From Candidatus Gastranaerophilales bacterium (lineage in GTDB: Bacteria; Cyanobacteriota; Vampirovibrionia; Gastranaerophilales; UBA9971), in assembly GCA_028278305.1 (NCBI GenBank), contig JANQEP010000139.1, forward strand, positions 1-35,142: a stretch of 35,142 bases of DNA. The letters run 5' to 3'. The notes beneath the pieces are model-generated. The model saw only the letters and a program-made list of their open reading frames with translations. It was not told the origin of the DNA and did not search any database. Position 1 is the stretch's first letter. The number at the start of each line of letters is the position of its first letter. Positions 8,006-15,460 of the stretch are shown here, one piece after another. Both the position numbers and the translations under genes were made by a program.

Positions 8006-8315
8006 AAGAATCCCAGCCTTCAAAAATATCTATCCCTGCTGCTATATCCCTGATTCTTGATAAGTCCAGCTTGTCAAGATTTTCAAGAGAACCATTTTCT
8101 TGTCTTCTTATCTCCTCTATATATTCCATGGTGGCTTTAGAAGGAGCTTGAGCCGCTTTAAAAGGCAATACCTGCGCCCTGTGATAAGCAGGAATAATAT
8201 AAACCGGTTTTATATAACCATTATTCCTGCTCTCAGAAGCTTTTAGGTTTGTTTTACTTTTTTGGAGCAGGGGGCTATAGTAATTATTCTGAATATTATA
8301 AACAGAATTAATCAT
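7983..8315 (-). CDS. Unknown 110-aa protein coupled to the radical SAM gene
   Basis: I do not recognise a family. An AAGGA stands 10 nt before the ATG. The N-terminal 60 residues are polar, low in structure and rich in Asn, Ser, Tyr and Lys. A VLPFKAAQAPS stretch follows near residue 48. Then come a predicted helix (KATMEYIEEIRRQENGSLEN) and a C-terminal LDLSRIRDIAAGIDIFEGW, ending SYDNKFCC. There is no signal peptide. The frame overlaps the start of the radical SAM gene by 23 nt. It could be a partner or substrate of that enzyme, or an unrelated lineage-specific protein. The Cys-Cys end is notable but proves nothing alone. Confidence 0.6.
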   Translation of the reverse strand: MINSVYNIQNNYYSPLLQKSKTNLKASESRNNGYIKPVYIIPAYHRAQVLPFKAAQAPSKATMEYIEEIRRQENGSLENLDKLDLSRIRDIAAGIDIFEGWDSYDNKFCC

Positions 8316-8415
8316 TTAAAATTTTCCTTTTTTAGTCAGCTACAAAATTAAAAACAAAACGAAAATAAAATTGCCTAAAACTGGCAAAAAAATGGTTAAA
8401 ATAATTCAGGTAAGT

Positions 8416-9792
8416 CTAATTTTCCTGTAAAACCCGGCTATTTTTGACCATACCCCAAACACCAAACAGTGCGATAGGAATCCCGGCTAAAACAAGAACT
8501 TTTGTAACCCCCAGTAAATCAGCGGCAAAAGCTGCAATAAGTATTGGTAAGGTTGATGCCGTGCTTAAAAGCGTAAATTGTATCCCAAAAATTTTACCCC
8601 TGATCTGCTCTGGCACTACCGTATGCAGGATAGTCTGCACAGGGATAGCCGCCATCGCACACCCAAAACCTATTATCCCTGCTACTGCATATGAATAAAT
8701 CATTCTCCAGGTTAAATTAAAAGCCTCCAGGTAAAACCCGAAAATAATACGTTCTTTTACGGGAATATACAGGTTATTCGGAATAAGTTCTATCCCGCTT
8801 AACATCACCAGCCCTGCACCTATTCCCGTAAAGCCGATAAACGTGGTTAAGAGCTTATTAAAGTTTTTAAGATACCTGCCCACGATACCTGCACCCAGAA
8901 TCATGCCGATTCCGCTGAAAGCAACAACATATACAAATTTTTGCGCCCCTAATTTAGGGTTATGAGGATATAGCAGCTGCTGGCTTATGCTTATTGCAAG
9001 TATACACAGCATTACAATTATAGAAAACAGCGCAGTCAGTTTTAAAAGCGCATTTAATGTAACCCTGCTGCCTTTAATATAGTTAAATCCCTTTTTAAAG
9101 TCATCAATAAATTCGCCTATGGTTTTATGCTGTGTTTTTTCATGCTCGCATGGTCTGTATTTTATGAAAACCAGGAATAAAGCGGAAATTATGAAAAACG
9201 CGGAAATTGCTATGTTAACGTTTTTTAGCCCAAAAATATTTATCAATGGGTCACCAAGCGCAAAACCAAATATTAATGATCCCATCATCGTTGCGGTAAA
9301 AAGGGAATTCGCAGACATAAGTTGGTGTTTTTTAACCATTAAAGGAATAGAACTTGCTTCTGCCGGTACAAAAAACTGTGTTACAGAAGAAACAAGAAAA
9401 GCCAGGGTATAAATTCCAAATAAAGTCTGGCTAAAAAAAGGCAGGGCAATTATTAACCCTGCTCTCAGTAAATTTGTAGTGATAAGAATATATTTTTTAT
9501 TCCATTTATCAATAAAAACACCTGCTATAGCGGTTAAAAGCACGGCAGGAATTGTAAAAGCAATGTAAAGCCAGCTTTGATACGTTATTGATGTTGAAAA
9601 AGAATGAGCAATGAAAGCTACAAATACAACAAAAATAACCCTGTCAGCAAGCTGGGAAAATATTTGCGCCAACCACAGGGCAAGGAAATTCTTATTCTTG
9701 AGAACTGCCCTATAGCCCTGGGTTTTAAGAAGTGCAGGATCTGTGATCGGATTCTCTATTATATCTGAAGGTCTTTCTTTTATTTCTAACAT
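8416..9792 (-). CDS. MFS transporter (MFS_3/EntS-like drug or siderophore efflux type)
   Basis: The 458-aa protein has about 12 hydrophobic segments after a 30-residue cytoplasmic N-terminus. KNKNFLALWLAQIFSQLADR opens the first helix. The A-like motif GVFIDKWNKKYILI lies in loop 2-3, and PEQIRGKIFGIQ lies in the second half. These are typical of the MFS_3 group of efflux permeases (EntS and macrolide-efflux relatives). The substrate cannot be predicted. It follows recO by 37 nt on the same strand and has a poor ribosome binding site, so it may depend on recO transcription. Confidence 0.85.
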   Translation of the reverse strand: MLEIKERPSDIIENPITDPALLKTQGYRAVLKNKNFLALWLAQIFSQLADRVIFVVFVAFIAHSFSTSITYQSWLYIAFTIPAVLLTAIAGVFIDKWNKKYILITTNLLRAGLIIALPFFSQTLFGIYTLAFLVSSVTQFFVPAEASSIPLMVKKHQLMSANSLFTATMMGSLIFGFALGDPLINIFGLKNVNIAISAFFIISALFLVFIKYRPCEHEKTQHKTIGEFIDDFKKGFNYIKGSRVTLNALLKLTALFSIIVMLCILAISISQQLLYPHNPKLGAQKFVYVVAFSGIGMILGAGIVGRYLKNFNKLLTTFIGFTGIGAGLVMLSGIELIPNNLYIPVKERIIFGFYLEAFNLTWRMIYSYAVAGIIGFGCAMAAIPVQTILHTVVPEQIRGKIFGIQFTLLSTASTLPILIAAFAADLLGVTKVLVLAGIPIALFGVWGMVKNSRVLQEN

Positions 9793-9829
9793 ACTAATTT
9801 ATTTTTTTCGGGATAAAATTAAATTTTTT

Positions 9830-10585
9830 TCATAAAAATTCAATCATTTCAGCTGTTTTTAATTTTCTGTCTGATCTTTGTGAAATAAACTCCTTTAAAA
9901 TGTTAAAACCTGAAAATAAGAGATTTTTGTCTTTATACTCGTTTTCAAAGGGAAAATCATAATTTATAGCATCTCTGAACAATTTAATATGGCGTTTGTC
10001 AATTTCAAAGGATTTCCGGCTTTTGAGAAAGCATTCACTGCATACCACGCCGCCTGTTTCCGGGCAGAAAAAGTGATAAGTCCTGTATTTCCGCTCTGTT
10101 TGATTGCATCTTACGCAACTGTCAAGTTCTACGGCATATCCCAGATATTCGGCTAATTTCAGCTTAAACCTTAACACTGCCCACATGCTCTCTTCATTAT
10201 TATCAAAAATAGATATGTTTTTAAACGTTTCAAACAAAATATCGTAAATTTGTGAGCTGTTTGAATCATTCTCCGTACCGAAAACATTAATTAACTCAGC
10301 ACAGTAGAAAGCGTAAGAGAGCTTACTATAATCTGTTTTTAGCTTACAAAAACTTTCTATGTTTTCTGCCTGGCAGACTATATCAAGGTTTCTGCCCTTT
10401 GCCAGGAAAAGCTTATTTGCCATAAAAGCCTGCATTCTTCCTCCAAGGCTGCTTTTTGCCCGCTTAACCCCCTTGGCTACACATCTTATTATTCCGTAAT
10501 CCCTGGAATACATGACAATTATCTTATCTGCTTCACCGAAGTTATATGACTTTAAATTTATTGCCTGGGTGCTATAATGAGGCAT
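9830..10585 (-). CDS. recO: DNA repair protein RecO
   Basis: RecO loads RecA on SSB-coated single-stranded DNA with RecR in the RecFOR pathway. The 251 aa length is normal. The N-terminal OB fold is seen as INLKSYNFGEADKIIVMYS and GIIRCVAKGVKR. A helical domain follows. Two cysteine pairs, CVRC near residue 156 and CPE...CSEC near 175-182, form the zinc-binding site found in many RecO proteins. It is the first gene of a likely two-gene unit with the MFS transporter. Upstream lie a degenerate ORF and repeats. Confidence 0.95.
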   Translation of the reverse strand: MPHYSTQAINLKSYNFGEADKIIVMYSRDYGIIRCVAKGVKRAKSSLGGRMQAFMANKLFLAKGRNLDIVCQAENIESFCKLKTDYSKLSYAFYCAELINVFGTENDSNSSQIYDILFETFKNISIFDNNEESMWAVLRFKLKLAEYLGYAVELDSCVRCNQTERKYRTYHFFCPETGGVVCSECFLKSRKSFEIDKRHIKLFRDAINYDFPFENEYKDKNLLFSGFNILKEFISQRSDRKLKTAEMIEFL

Positions 10586-10681
10586 TTAAAATACGAACCC
10601 CTATATTTTAATTATACTATAAGTTTTATATGCGGATTGTAGCACACTTAGGCATATCGGGCAGGTTATTAAATTTAAATC
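10586..10681. other. Leader region upstream of recO
   Basis: AT-rich spacer before the recO start. An AATTATACTATAAG stretch (10608-10622) could hold a -10 box on either strand, but no convincing -35 partner was found. The orphan ORF at 10601-10723 crosses it. Confidence 0.3.
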
Positions 10682-10723
10682 AAGGGGTAAAGAATAAAAA
10701 CTTACGCATTTTTTTTCTTTCAT
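10601..10723 (-). pseudogene. Orphan 40-codon ORF made from a duplicated start plus repeat
   Basis: The same AAAGGAGG-ATGAAAGAAAAA start as at position 24 reappears here. After MKEKK the frame runs straight into a copy of the 55-bp palindrome (CVSFYSLPL is that repeat translated) and stops after 40 codons. It shares only four residues with the gene at the left edge. I read it as a start region that lost its gene by recombination or insertion. It may still be translated, but a function is unlikely. Confidence 0.5.
10682..10712 (-). repeat. Half copy of the ~55-bp palindromic repeat family
   Basis: AAGGGGTAAAGAATAAAAAC followed by TTACGCATTTT matches the AAGGGG arm and core of the copy at 28550-28603. 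The other arm is replaced by the duplicated 88-bp segment, which begins at 10711. Confidence 0.8.
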
Positions 10724-10798
10724 AACTGTTCCTCCTTTATGATTTACAGTTATTATTTCAGATTTTAACTTTTTTTCATTAAACTTTTAGCCACTACC
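10711..10798 (-). repeat. 88-bp direct repeat, copy B
   Basis: Near-identical to 12-99. It contains a ribosome binding site and ATG (10723) but no downstream gene. It abuts the half palindrome at 10682-10712, so one boundary of the duplication coincides with that repeat. Confidence 0.9.
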
Positions 10799-10843
10799 AA
10801 ATTTTCAAAAACCTTGCTCTTCCTTTTAAAATTTTATCAGCAA

Positions 10844-11854
10844 TTATATCTGCATAGTTTTAACTATATAAGAATAAAAATCATCAACACTTTCGGGCTG
10901 AAAAACCTGCGTATTTAACCCGGCAAAAATTGGTCCGAACCCAAGTTTGTTATTTTCAGCAAAATAAGCTGCTACAGAACGTTTTTTCATTAAATTTGCG
11001 ATGTGCAAAGGACCTGTGTCGTTTCCTACATAACCTGCAGATTTCTTTAAAAGACAGGCAAGTTGAAATAAATTTAATTTTCCCCTGTAATCCTCTATAT
11101 AATTTTTATCAGGCAAACTTATTCCCCGGTTCATTCCTATGAAAACAATTTTATAGCCAAAATCCCTATAACATTTCTCAGCCATTTCAAAATATTTTTC
11201 AATTTCCCAGCATCTTTCATCCATATGTTTTTTGCTATATCCGGCTTCTATGCAAAATATAAGATAAGGTTTTTCAGGTATAGCTAAAGATTCATCATTA
11301 AATTCATCAAGACTGAAAAGATCAGAAGAAAAATTAAATGTATCTATGATTTGCTTTTCAGAATATCCTAATTCCAGGCATATGCCAAAAAGACTGATAG
11401 AAGACAGGGAAAATCCGTACTTATCTGTTAAAAATTCCAGAAGATTGCCGGGTAAAAACGTTTTTAAGTTTTCGTAAGTCAAAAAAAGCTGGTTTGACGA
11501 ATATTGTAAATATCTGGGTTGAACAGAAAATTTTAAGAATTTTTTAAAACTGTTTTCTATACCATAGCTTTTTTTTGAATGGTAACCAAAGTTTTTATAA
11601 GTGGTTTCTATAAAAAATGCTCTATCAGCAGGTATTGCCCGGGATTTTAATTTTTCAGCCAGGTTCATTGACCTGACGTTAAGGCACTTTAAAGAAGCAA
11701 AAAGTTTAAGCAGATATGGATATATCAAAACATTAACATCCAGATTACTGTTATATTTTTCATTTAATTGCTGTAAACAAACAATTACAGGTAAACTAAG
11801 AATGGAATCCCCTATTCTTGTGGGAAAAATAATAGCAATTTTTTCTTGTTTCAT
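10844..11854 (-). CDS. GT9 glycosyltransferase (heptosyltransferase-like)
   Basis: The 336-aa GT-B protein starts KIAIIFPTRIGDSILSLPVI, the N-terminal nucleotide-fold signature of ADP-heptose:LPS heptosyltransferases. It carries the GT9 donor motif VGNDTGPLHIANLMKK near residue 276. The family adds heptose or other sugars to the lipopolysaccharide core at the inner membrane face. The middle (about residues 95-190) is divergent, so the sugar is uncertain. It lies 78 nt after pth on the same strand. The ribosome binding site is weak. No other LPS genes are near. Confidence 0.82.
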   Translation of the reverse strand: MKQEKIAIIFPTRIGDSILSLPVIVCLQQLNEKYNSNLDVNVLIYPYLLKLFASLKCLNVRSMNLAEKLKSRAIPADRAFFIETTYKNFGYHSKKSYGIENSFKKFLKFSVQPRYLQYSSNQLFLTYENLKTFLPGNLLEFLTDKYGFSLSSISLFGICLELGYSEKQIIDTFNFSSDLFSLDEFNDESLAIPEKPYLIFCIEAGYSKKHMDERCWEIEKYFEMAEKCYRDFGYKIVFIGMNRGISLPDKNYIEDYRGKLNLFQLACLLKKSAGYVGNDTGPLHIANLMKKRSVAAYFAENNKLGFGPIFAGLNTQVFQPESVDDFYSYIVKTMQI

Positions 11855-11932
11855 CTATTTGCCAATCAGAATTTTATATAAATTATAGTAACTAAAAAAT
11901 AGAAAGTGAAGTCAGGTAACCTCAATGACGGG

Positions 11933-12517
11933 TTAGTTATCTTCCAGAATATTTATACCGTTAAATTTATTTCTCGCAGCAGCCATTTCCTGCTGAATAT
12001 AAAATTCCACGGCATCTACGCAAACATCGGTTATATTTGGAAGATGTTTTTGCTCCTGCTCGGAAAACTTCTGAAGTACATATGTTTTCCATAAACGTTC
12101 GCCCGGGTTTGGTCCTATGCCTATTTTTAGTCTTGGAAAGTTTTCACTGCCGCAACTGGAAATTATGGATTTAATACCGTTATGTCCACCCGCCGACCCG
12201 TCGGGTCTAAACCTTATCCTGCCAAAATCCAGGCTGACATCATCAAAAATAACAAATAAATTACTTACATCCAGCTTATACCAGTTTAAAACCCTTAATA
12301 CAGCTTCTCCTGAAAGGTTCATATAAGTCTGTGGCTGGACAATCAGGACTTCCGTATCTTTTATGTTGCCTTTGCCTATGATTGCATCAAATTTCGGCGA
12401 GTATTTGCCTGTTATTTTAAATTTCTCAGCCAGAGCCCCGGTTATTATGAAACCTATATTATGACGGGTATTTTTATATTTTTCTCCGGGATTTCCTAAC
12501 CCAACGATTACTAACAC
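11933..12517 (-). CDS. pth: Peptidyl-tRNA hydrolase Pth
   Basis: Pth hydrolyses peptidyl-tRNA released from stalled ribosomes. The N-terminus VIVGLGNPGEKYKNTRHNIG holds the substrate asparagine and catalytic histidine (His19). DDVSLDFGRIRFRPDGSAGG holds the catalytic aspartate and glycine loop, and NGIKSII and FPRLKIGIGP follow. I chose GTG 12517 because AGGTG lies 8 nt upstream and MLVIVGLGNPG matches the usual family start; TTG 12523 is too close to that site. The length is then 194 aa, which is normal. It heads the unit that includes the GT9 gene. It is divergent from the HTH regulator at 12883. Confidence 0.96.
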   Translation of the reverse strand: MLVIVGLGNPGEKYKNTRHNIGFIITGALAEKFKITGKYSPKFDAIIGKGNIKDTEVLIVQPQTYMNLSGEAVLRVLNWYKLDVSNLFVIFDDVSLDFGRIRFRPDGSAGGHNGIKSIISSCGSENFPRLKIGIGPNPGERLWKTYVLQKFSEQEQKHLPNITDVCVDAVEFYIQQEMAAARNKFNGINILEDN

Positions 12518-12523
12518 CTGCAA

Positions 12524-12882
12524 AGCACCTAAAGATTAAACTTTTTCAAATCAAACATCAAAAGTAAAGATTTAGCAAAAAATTTTATAAAATGCATGGG
12601 AGTTTTTTGTCTGTTGATTAACTCAATATAGAACCTCTCAAATAATAGTGCCTGTCTATTGAGGAGTTACTACGGTAAATATAATTATTATATTTTAGTT
12701 CTATTGTATATTAAAATTTAAACTTAAAATTTTTACCTGAAAAAACACATTATTTAATCAACTATCTAATTTAAACATTAAACAAACTAATGTAATACTA
12801 TTTTATATACTAGAAGATTTATTATTTTATTTATTGTTAAACCAGACATTTATTACAGGGACTAATAGGGAGGGTAGAGAAA
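12524..12882. other. Divergent intergenic region between pth and the HTH regulator
   Basis: About 360 bp of very AT-rich sequence with no open frame of note. It must hold promoters for both directions. A weak dyad (AACTCAATA near 12620 and TATTGAGGAGTT near 12656) is visible. TATA-like boxes are frequent but none pairs with a clear -35. The last bases hold GGGAGGG, the ribosome binding site of the regulator. Confidence 0.35.
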
Positions 12883-13455
12883 TTGACGGAAAAAGGACAT
12901 GAAACATCAATAGCTTTGACTGACAGTAGCGGGAAGCTGGTAAGCTTTCTTGAGCAAACCGGTCTTCACAAAAAAGATTTTGCAGAAATGATTGGTGTTA
13001 CACTTTCTTACGTTTATAGCCTTATTGACAAGACAGTACCATTTTCCACAAGAACAACGACACTTGAAAGAGTCGCAGTAGTGATGGATATAGTGCCGGA
13101 AGATTTTCCCGAGTACAAAATTTCCGAAGAGCCACGTCTTCTTGACCCGGGTATCCAGTTTCTCAAGGAAAAACAAAAAGAAATGGGACTGTCTAATCTG
13201 GATTTAATTAAAAAATTTCCAAGAAAAAAGAGGGTAGAAATAGTAGATTTATGGAGAGGCGCATTGCCTTTACCGCTTGACTGGAATCATCTTTATTCTA
13301 TATGTGAAATTTTAGGAATTTCTGCTGATGAGATTTACCCTTATTGGCAATCCAGAGTGCAGCAATATCTTATCAGCGGCGGAATCGACGTTATCTCAAA
13401 TGCTCAGCTTATTAATTCAATGTTTAATGGAGCAAAATCCTATCTTAAAATTTAA
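12883..13455 (+). CDS. Transcriptional regulator with two XRE-type helix-turn-helix domains
   Basis: The 190-aa protein has an XRE-like HTH near residues 14-62 (FLEQTGLHKKDFAEMIGVTL, then SYVYSLIDKTVPFSTRTTT as recognition and following helices). A second similar unit lies near residues 87-137 (LSNLDLIKKFPRKK, LYSICEILGISADEIYPYW). Each unit shows the pattern of early helix, LG/MG turn and choice helix. Start is TTG 12883 with GGAGG 9 nt upstream. It probably binds DNA as a dimer, or the tandem units may read two half-sites alone. Its target is unknown; the divergent pth promoter region and its own promoter are the nearest candidates. Confidence 0.75.
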   Translation: MTEKGHETSIALTDSSGKLVSFLEQTGLHKKDFAEMIGVTLSYVYSLIDKTVPFSTRTTTLERVAVVMDIVPEDFPEYKISEEPRLLDPGIQFLKEKQKEMGLSNLDLIKKFPRKKRVEIVDLWRGALPLPLDWNHLYSICEILGISADEIYPYWQSRVQQYLISGGIDVISNAQLINSMFNGAKSYLKI

Positions 13456-13522
13456 CCGCCGGAAAAAAGATTAAAAAGATACATCTTACAAAGTAACCCC
13501 GGTATCTGCGGGGGGCATACCA

Positions 13523-13638
13523 GGCTGCTATTGCGAGGCTGATAAAATTATGAACTATATTATTGTGTATTAAAGAAATAAGCAAAGGATTTTTTTATTA
13601 AAGCGCTTAAAAGCTTATAACACCTCGCAATAACAGTC
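13523..13638. repeat. Palindromic intergenic element (about 116 bp), ATTGCGAGG type
   Basis: GGCTGCTATTGCGAGGCTG (from 13523) and the complement of the segment ending at 13638 (GACTGTTATTGCGAGGTG) are inverted copies with few differences. About 70 bp of AT-rich sequence lies between. Repeats built on TCATTGCGAG cores are widespread in bacteria; this is such a MITE-like element. It lies after the HTH gene and before the PHP gene and may end transcription. Confidence 0.7.
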
Positions 13639-13714
13639 ATTAACAGCTCTTTTTCAATAAAAATTACTTATTTTCCTTATATAATATAACCTGAATAGTA
13701 AAGAAGTATTTATT

Positions 13715-14737
13715 ATGAAATTTATAAGTAAAGGTGCTCTTCACCTTCATACAACGTATTCTGACGGGACGGGGACAATCTCTCAAATAGCCGGGGATGC
13801 AAAAAAAGCAGGACTGGAATGGATAATAATTACTGATCATAACAACCTGACAGGATTGCATAATAACGAAGAAGGCTGGCATGACGGGGTCGCCGTCATC
13901 ATAGGCGAGGAAATCACTCCCGAGCTTGGTGATCATTATTTGGCTTTCGGTTTAACAGAGGCTATCCCGGCTTTTGAAGACCCGCAAAAATCCATCAATG
14001 CGGTAAAAGATCAGGGAGGTATAGGTTTTGTGGCACATCCTGATGAAAACCTTTTCCGCAAAAATGAATACCCGCCTCTAAGATGGTCTGATTGGAGTAT
14101 AAGGGGCTTTGACGGGATTGAAATCTGGAATTACACATCTGACTGGATTGATAACTATGATAAAAGGCTTAATTTTTATAATCTTCTGATAAAAGAGCGT
14201 CTTCTGAAAGGACCTACCCGAAATGTCCTGCAGTGGTGGGATGAGCTGAATAATGAAAACGGAGAAATTACAGCCGCAATAGGAGGATTGGATACCCATG
14301 CCTTTAACGTGGGTCTTCTTACAATTTTTCCTTATTATGATACCTTTAAAACAGTTACAAATTATTTAATTCTCAGGGAAGAATTAGCTTCTGACTTTAC
14401 GGAAGCTAAAAAACAGATTTTAAAAGCCCTGAAATGCGGAAATAATTTTATAGTAAATAGAGTCTGGAATAAATCCCGGGATAATTTCAGTTTTAGTATA
14501 ATTACTAAAAACCATGAAATATTCCCCGGGGAAAAAGTAAGTTTTGCCGAAGCCTGGAAACTTATGGTAAAACTTCCTCAAAAAGCCAGGATCAGGATTA
14601 TCCATAACGGAAAAATCATTCTGGAAAAAGAAACCAGGACAATTGAGCTTGATAAACCAGCCCCGGGTAAATACAGGTTTGAGGCTTATTTAAAAAACCG
14701 TCCCTGGATTTTTTCAAACCCGATTATATGTGAGTAA
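13715..14737 (+). CDS. PHP-domain metal-dependent phosphoesterase with C-terminal beta domain
   Basis: The PHP metal ligands appear in order: HLHTTYSDG near residue 9, ITDHNNLTG near 43, GEEITP near 65, VAHPDE near 108, and GGLDTHAF near 191. These bind a metal cluster that hydrolyses phosphoesters. The C-terminal 90 residues (from about 250) look like a beta-sandwich, with an ARIRIIHNGKII strand pair and PGKYRFEAYL. The 340-aa length and this layout match stand-alone PHP proteins of unknown substrate rather than polymerase or histidinol phosphatase. yjbQ follows 17 nt downstream with its own ribosome binding site, so they form an operon. Confidence 0.85.
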   Translation: MKFISKGALHLHTTYSDGTGTISQIAGDAKKAGLEWIIITDHNNLTGLHNNEEGWHDGVAVIIGEEITPELGDHYLAFGLTEAIPAFEDPQKSINAVKDQGGIGFVAHPDENLFRKNEYPPLRWSDWSIRGFDGIEIWNYTSDWIDNYDKRLNFYNLLIKERLLKGPTRNVLQWWDELNNENGEITAAIGGLDTHAFNVGLLTIFPYYDTFKTVTNYLILREELASDFTEAKKQILKALKCGNNFIVNRVWNKSRDNFSFSIITKNHEIFPGEKVSFAEAWKLMVKLPQKARIRIIHNGKIILEKETRTIELDKPAPGKYRFEAYLKNRPWIFSNPIICE

Positions 14738-14754
14738 GTTAAGAGAGAATAAAA

Positions 14755-15171
14755 ATGCCTATAGCAACAGAAAGATTTAATATTAATACCCGCGGGTTCA
14801 CGGATATTATTGATATAACACAAAAGGTAAAAGAAGCCGTAAAAAAGCATAATCCTGAAGATGCCCAGATTATGGTATATGTGGCAGGAAGCACTGCTTC
14901 TATAGCGACCCTGGAGTTTGAACCCGGCCTGATACGGGATCTTCCCGAAGCTTTTGAAAAATTTGCGCCCATGAATAAGACTTACCACCATGACGAGACC
15001 TGGCATGACGGAAACGGTTACGCTCATGTCCGGGCTGCAATTCTGGGAAGTTCCAGTAACTTCCCTGTAAAAGACCGTGAAATTGTGCTTGGAACCTGGC
15101 AGCAGATAGTTCTTATTGATTTTGACAATAAACCCCGCACCCGGGGAATTTATATACAGATTATTTATTAA
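14755..15171 (+). CDS. yjbQ: YjbQ family protein (UPF0047)
   Basis: The 138-aa length is exact for the family. Signatures are IDITQKVKEAV, VYVAGSTASIATLEFEPGL, the HDETWHDGNGYAHVRAAIL core with its conserved histidines and LGTWQQIVLIDFD near the end. Family members have weak thiamine-phosphate synthase activity in Escherichia coli, and their physiological role is unclear. AGAGAGAA lies 6 nt before the ATG. It follows the PHP gene closely, which may point to a shared small-molecule role. Confidence 0.93.
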   Translation: MPIATERFNINTRGFTDIIDITQKVKEAVKKHNPEDAQIMVYVAGSTASIATLEFEPGLIRDLPEAFEKFAPMNKTYHHDETWHDGNGYAHVRAAILGSSSNFPVKDREIVLGTWQQIVLIDFDNKPRTRGIYIQIIY

Positions 15172-15460
15172 GAAACTCAAGTTGCCGTCTGTAAAGATTT
15201 CTCTATTTTACATAAGAATTTTTTTATTACTTCCTTATATGGATTAGAAAAGGAGAATCATGCCGCGCTGTAAGTATTTTAGCTGGAGAATCCTTTTCAT
15301 TCCTTCAGGGGCAAGGAATTTGGGCTTTTGAAAAAATTTATAAGCATCAATAAGTTTATCAATAAAAAATACATTTATTATAAAAAATTGATTTAACAAT
15401 TTTTATTTTATAATTATAAAATTGAATAAAATAAAAAAGTATTTTTGAAATGTGGGCAAA
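15172..15460. other. Gap between yjbQ and the PilZ-like gene
   Basis: It holds a half palindrome (15214-15238). A fragment reading AGAATCCTTTTCATTCCTTC, about 15280-15310, resembles decayed intergenic palindromes. An AT-only hairpin follows (AAAAATTG 15383-15390 with CAATTTTT 15397-15404). TTGATT (15388-15393) and TATAAT are separated by 15 nt, a possible but weak promoter for the PilZ-like gene. Confidence 0.35.
15214..15238 (-). repeat. Half copy of the ~55-bp palindromic repeat family
   Basis: A TTTTTTATTACTTCCTTAT arm follows the yjbQ stop by about 45 nt. It matches the arm at 3321-3340; the rest of the element is missing. Confidence 0.7.

Noticed and set aside
14686-15180. 164-codon minus-strand frame over yjbQ
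   Set aside because: It lies opposite yjbQ, a well-conserved gene with a clear start, and its composition is that of a shadow frame.
15260-15331. 23-codon ORF (MPRCKYFSWRILF...) with an AAAGGAG before it
   Set aside because: The good ribosome binding site made it tempting, but the sequence resembles the translated debris of an intergenic palindrome and stops at once.
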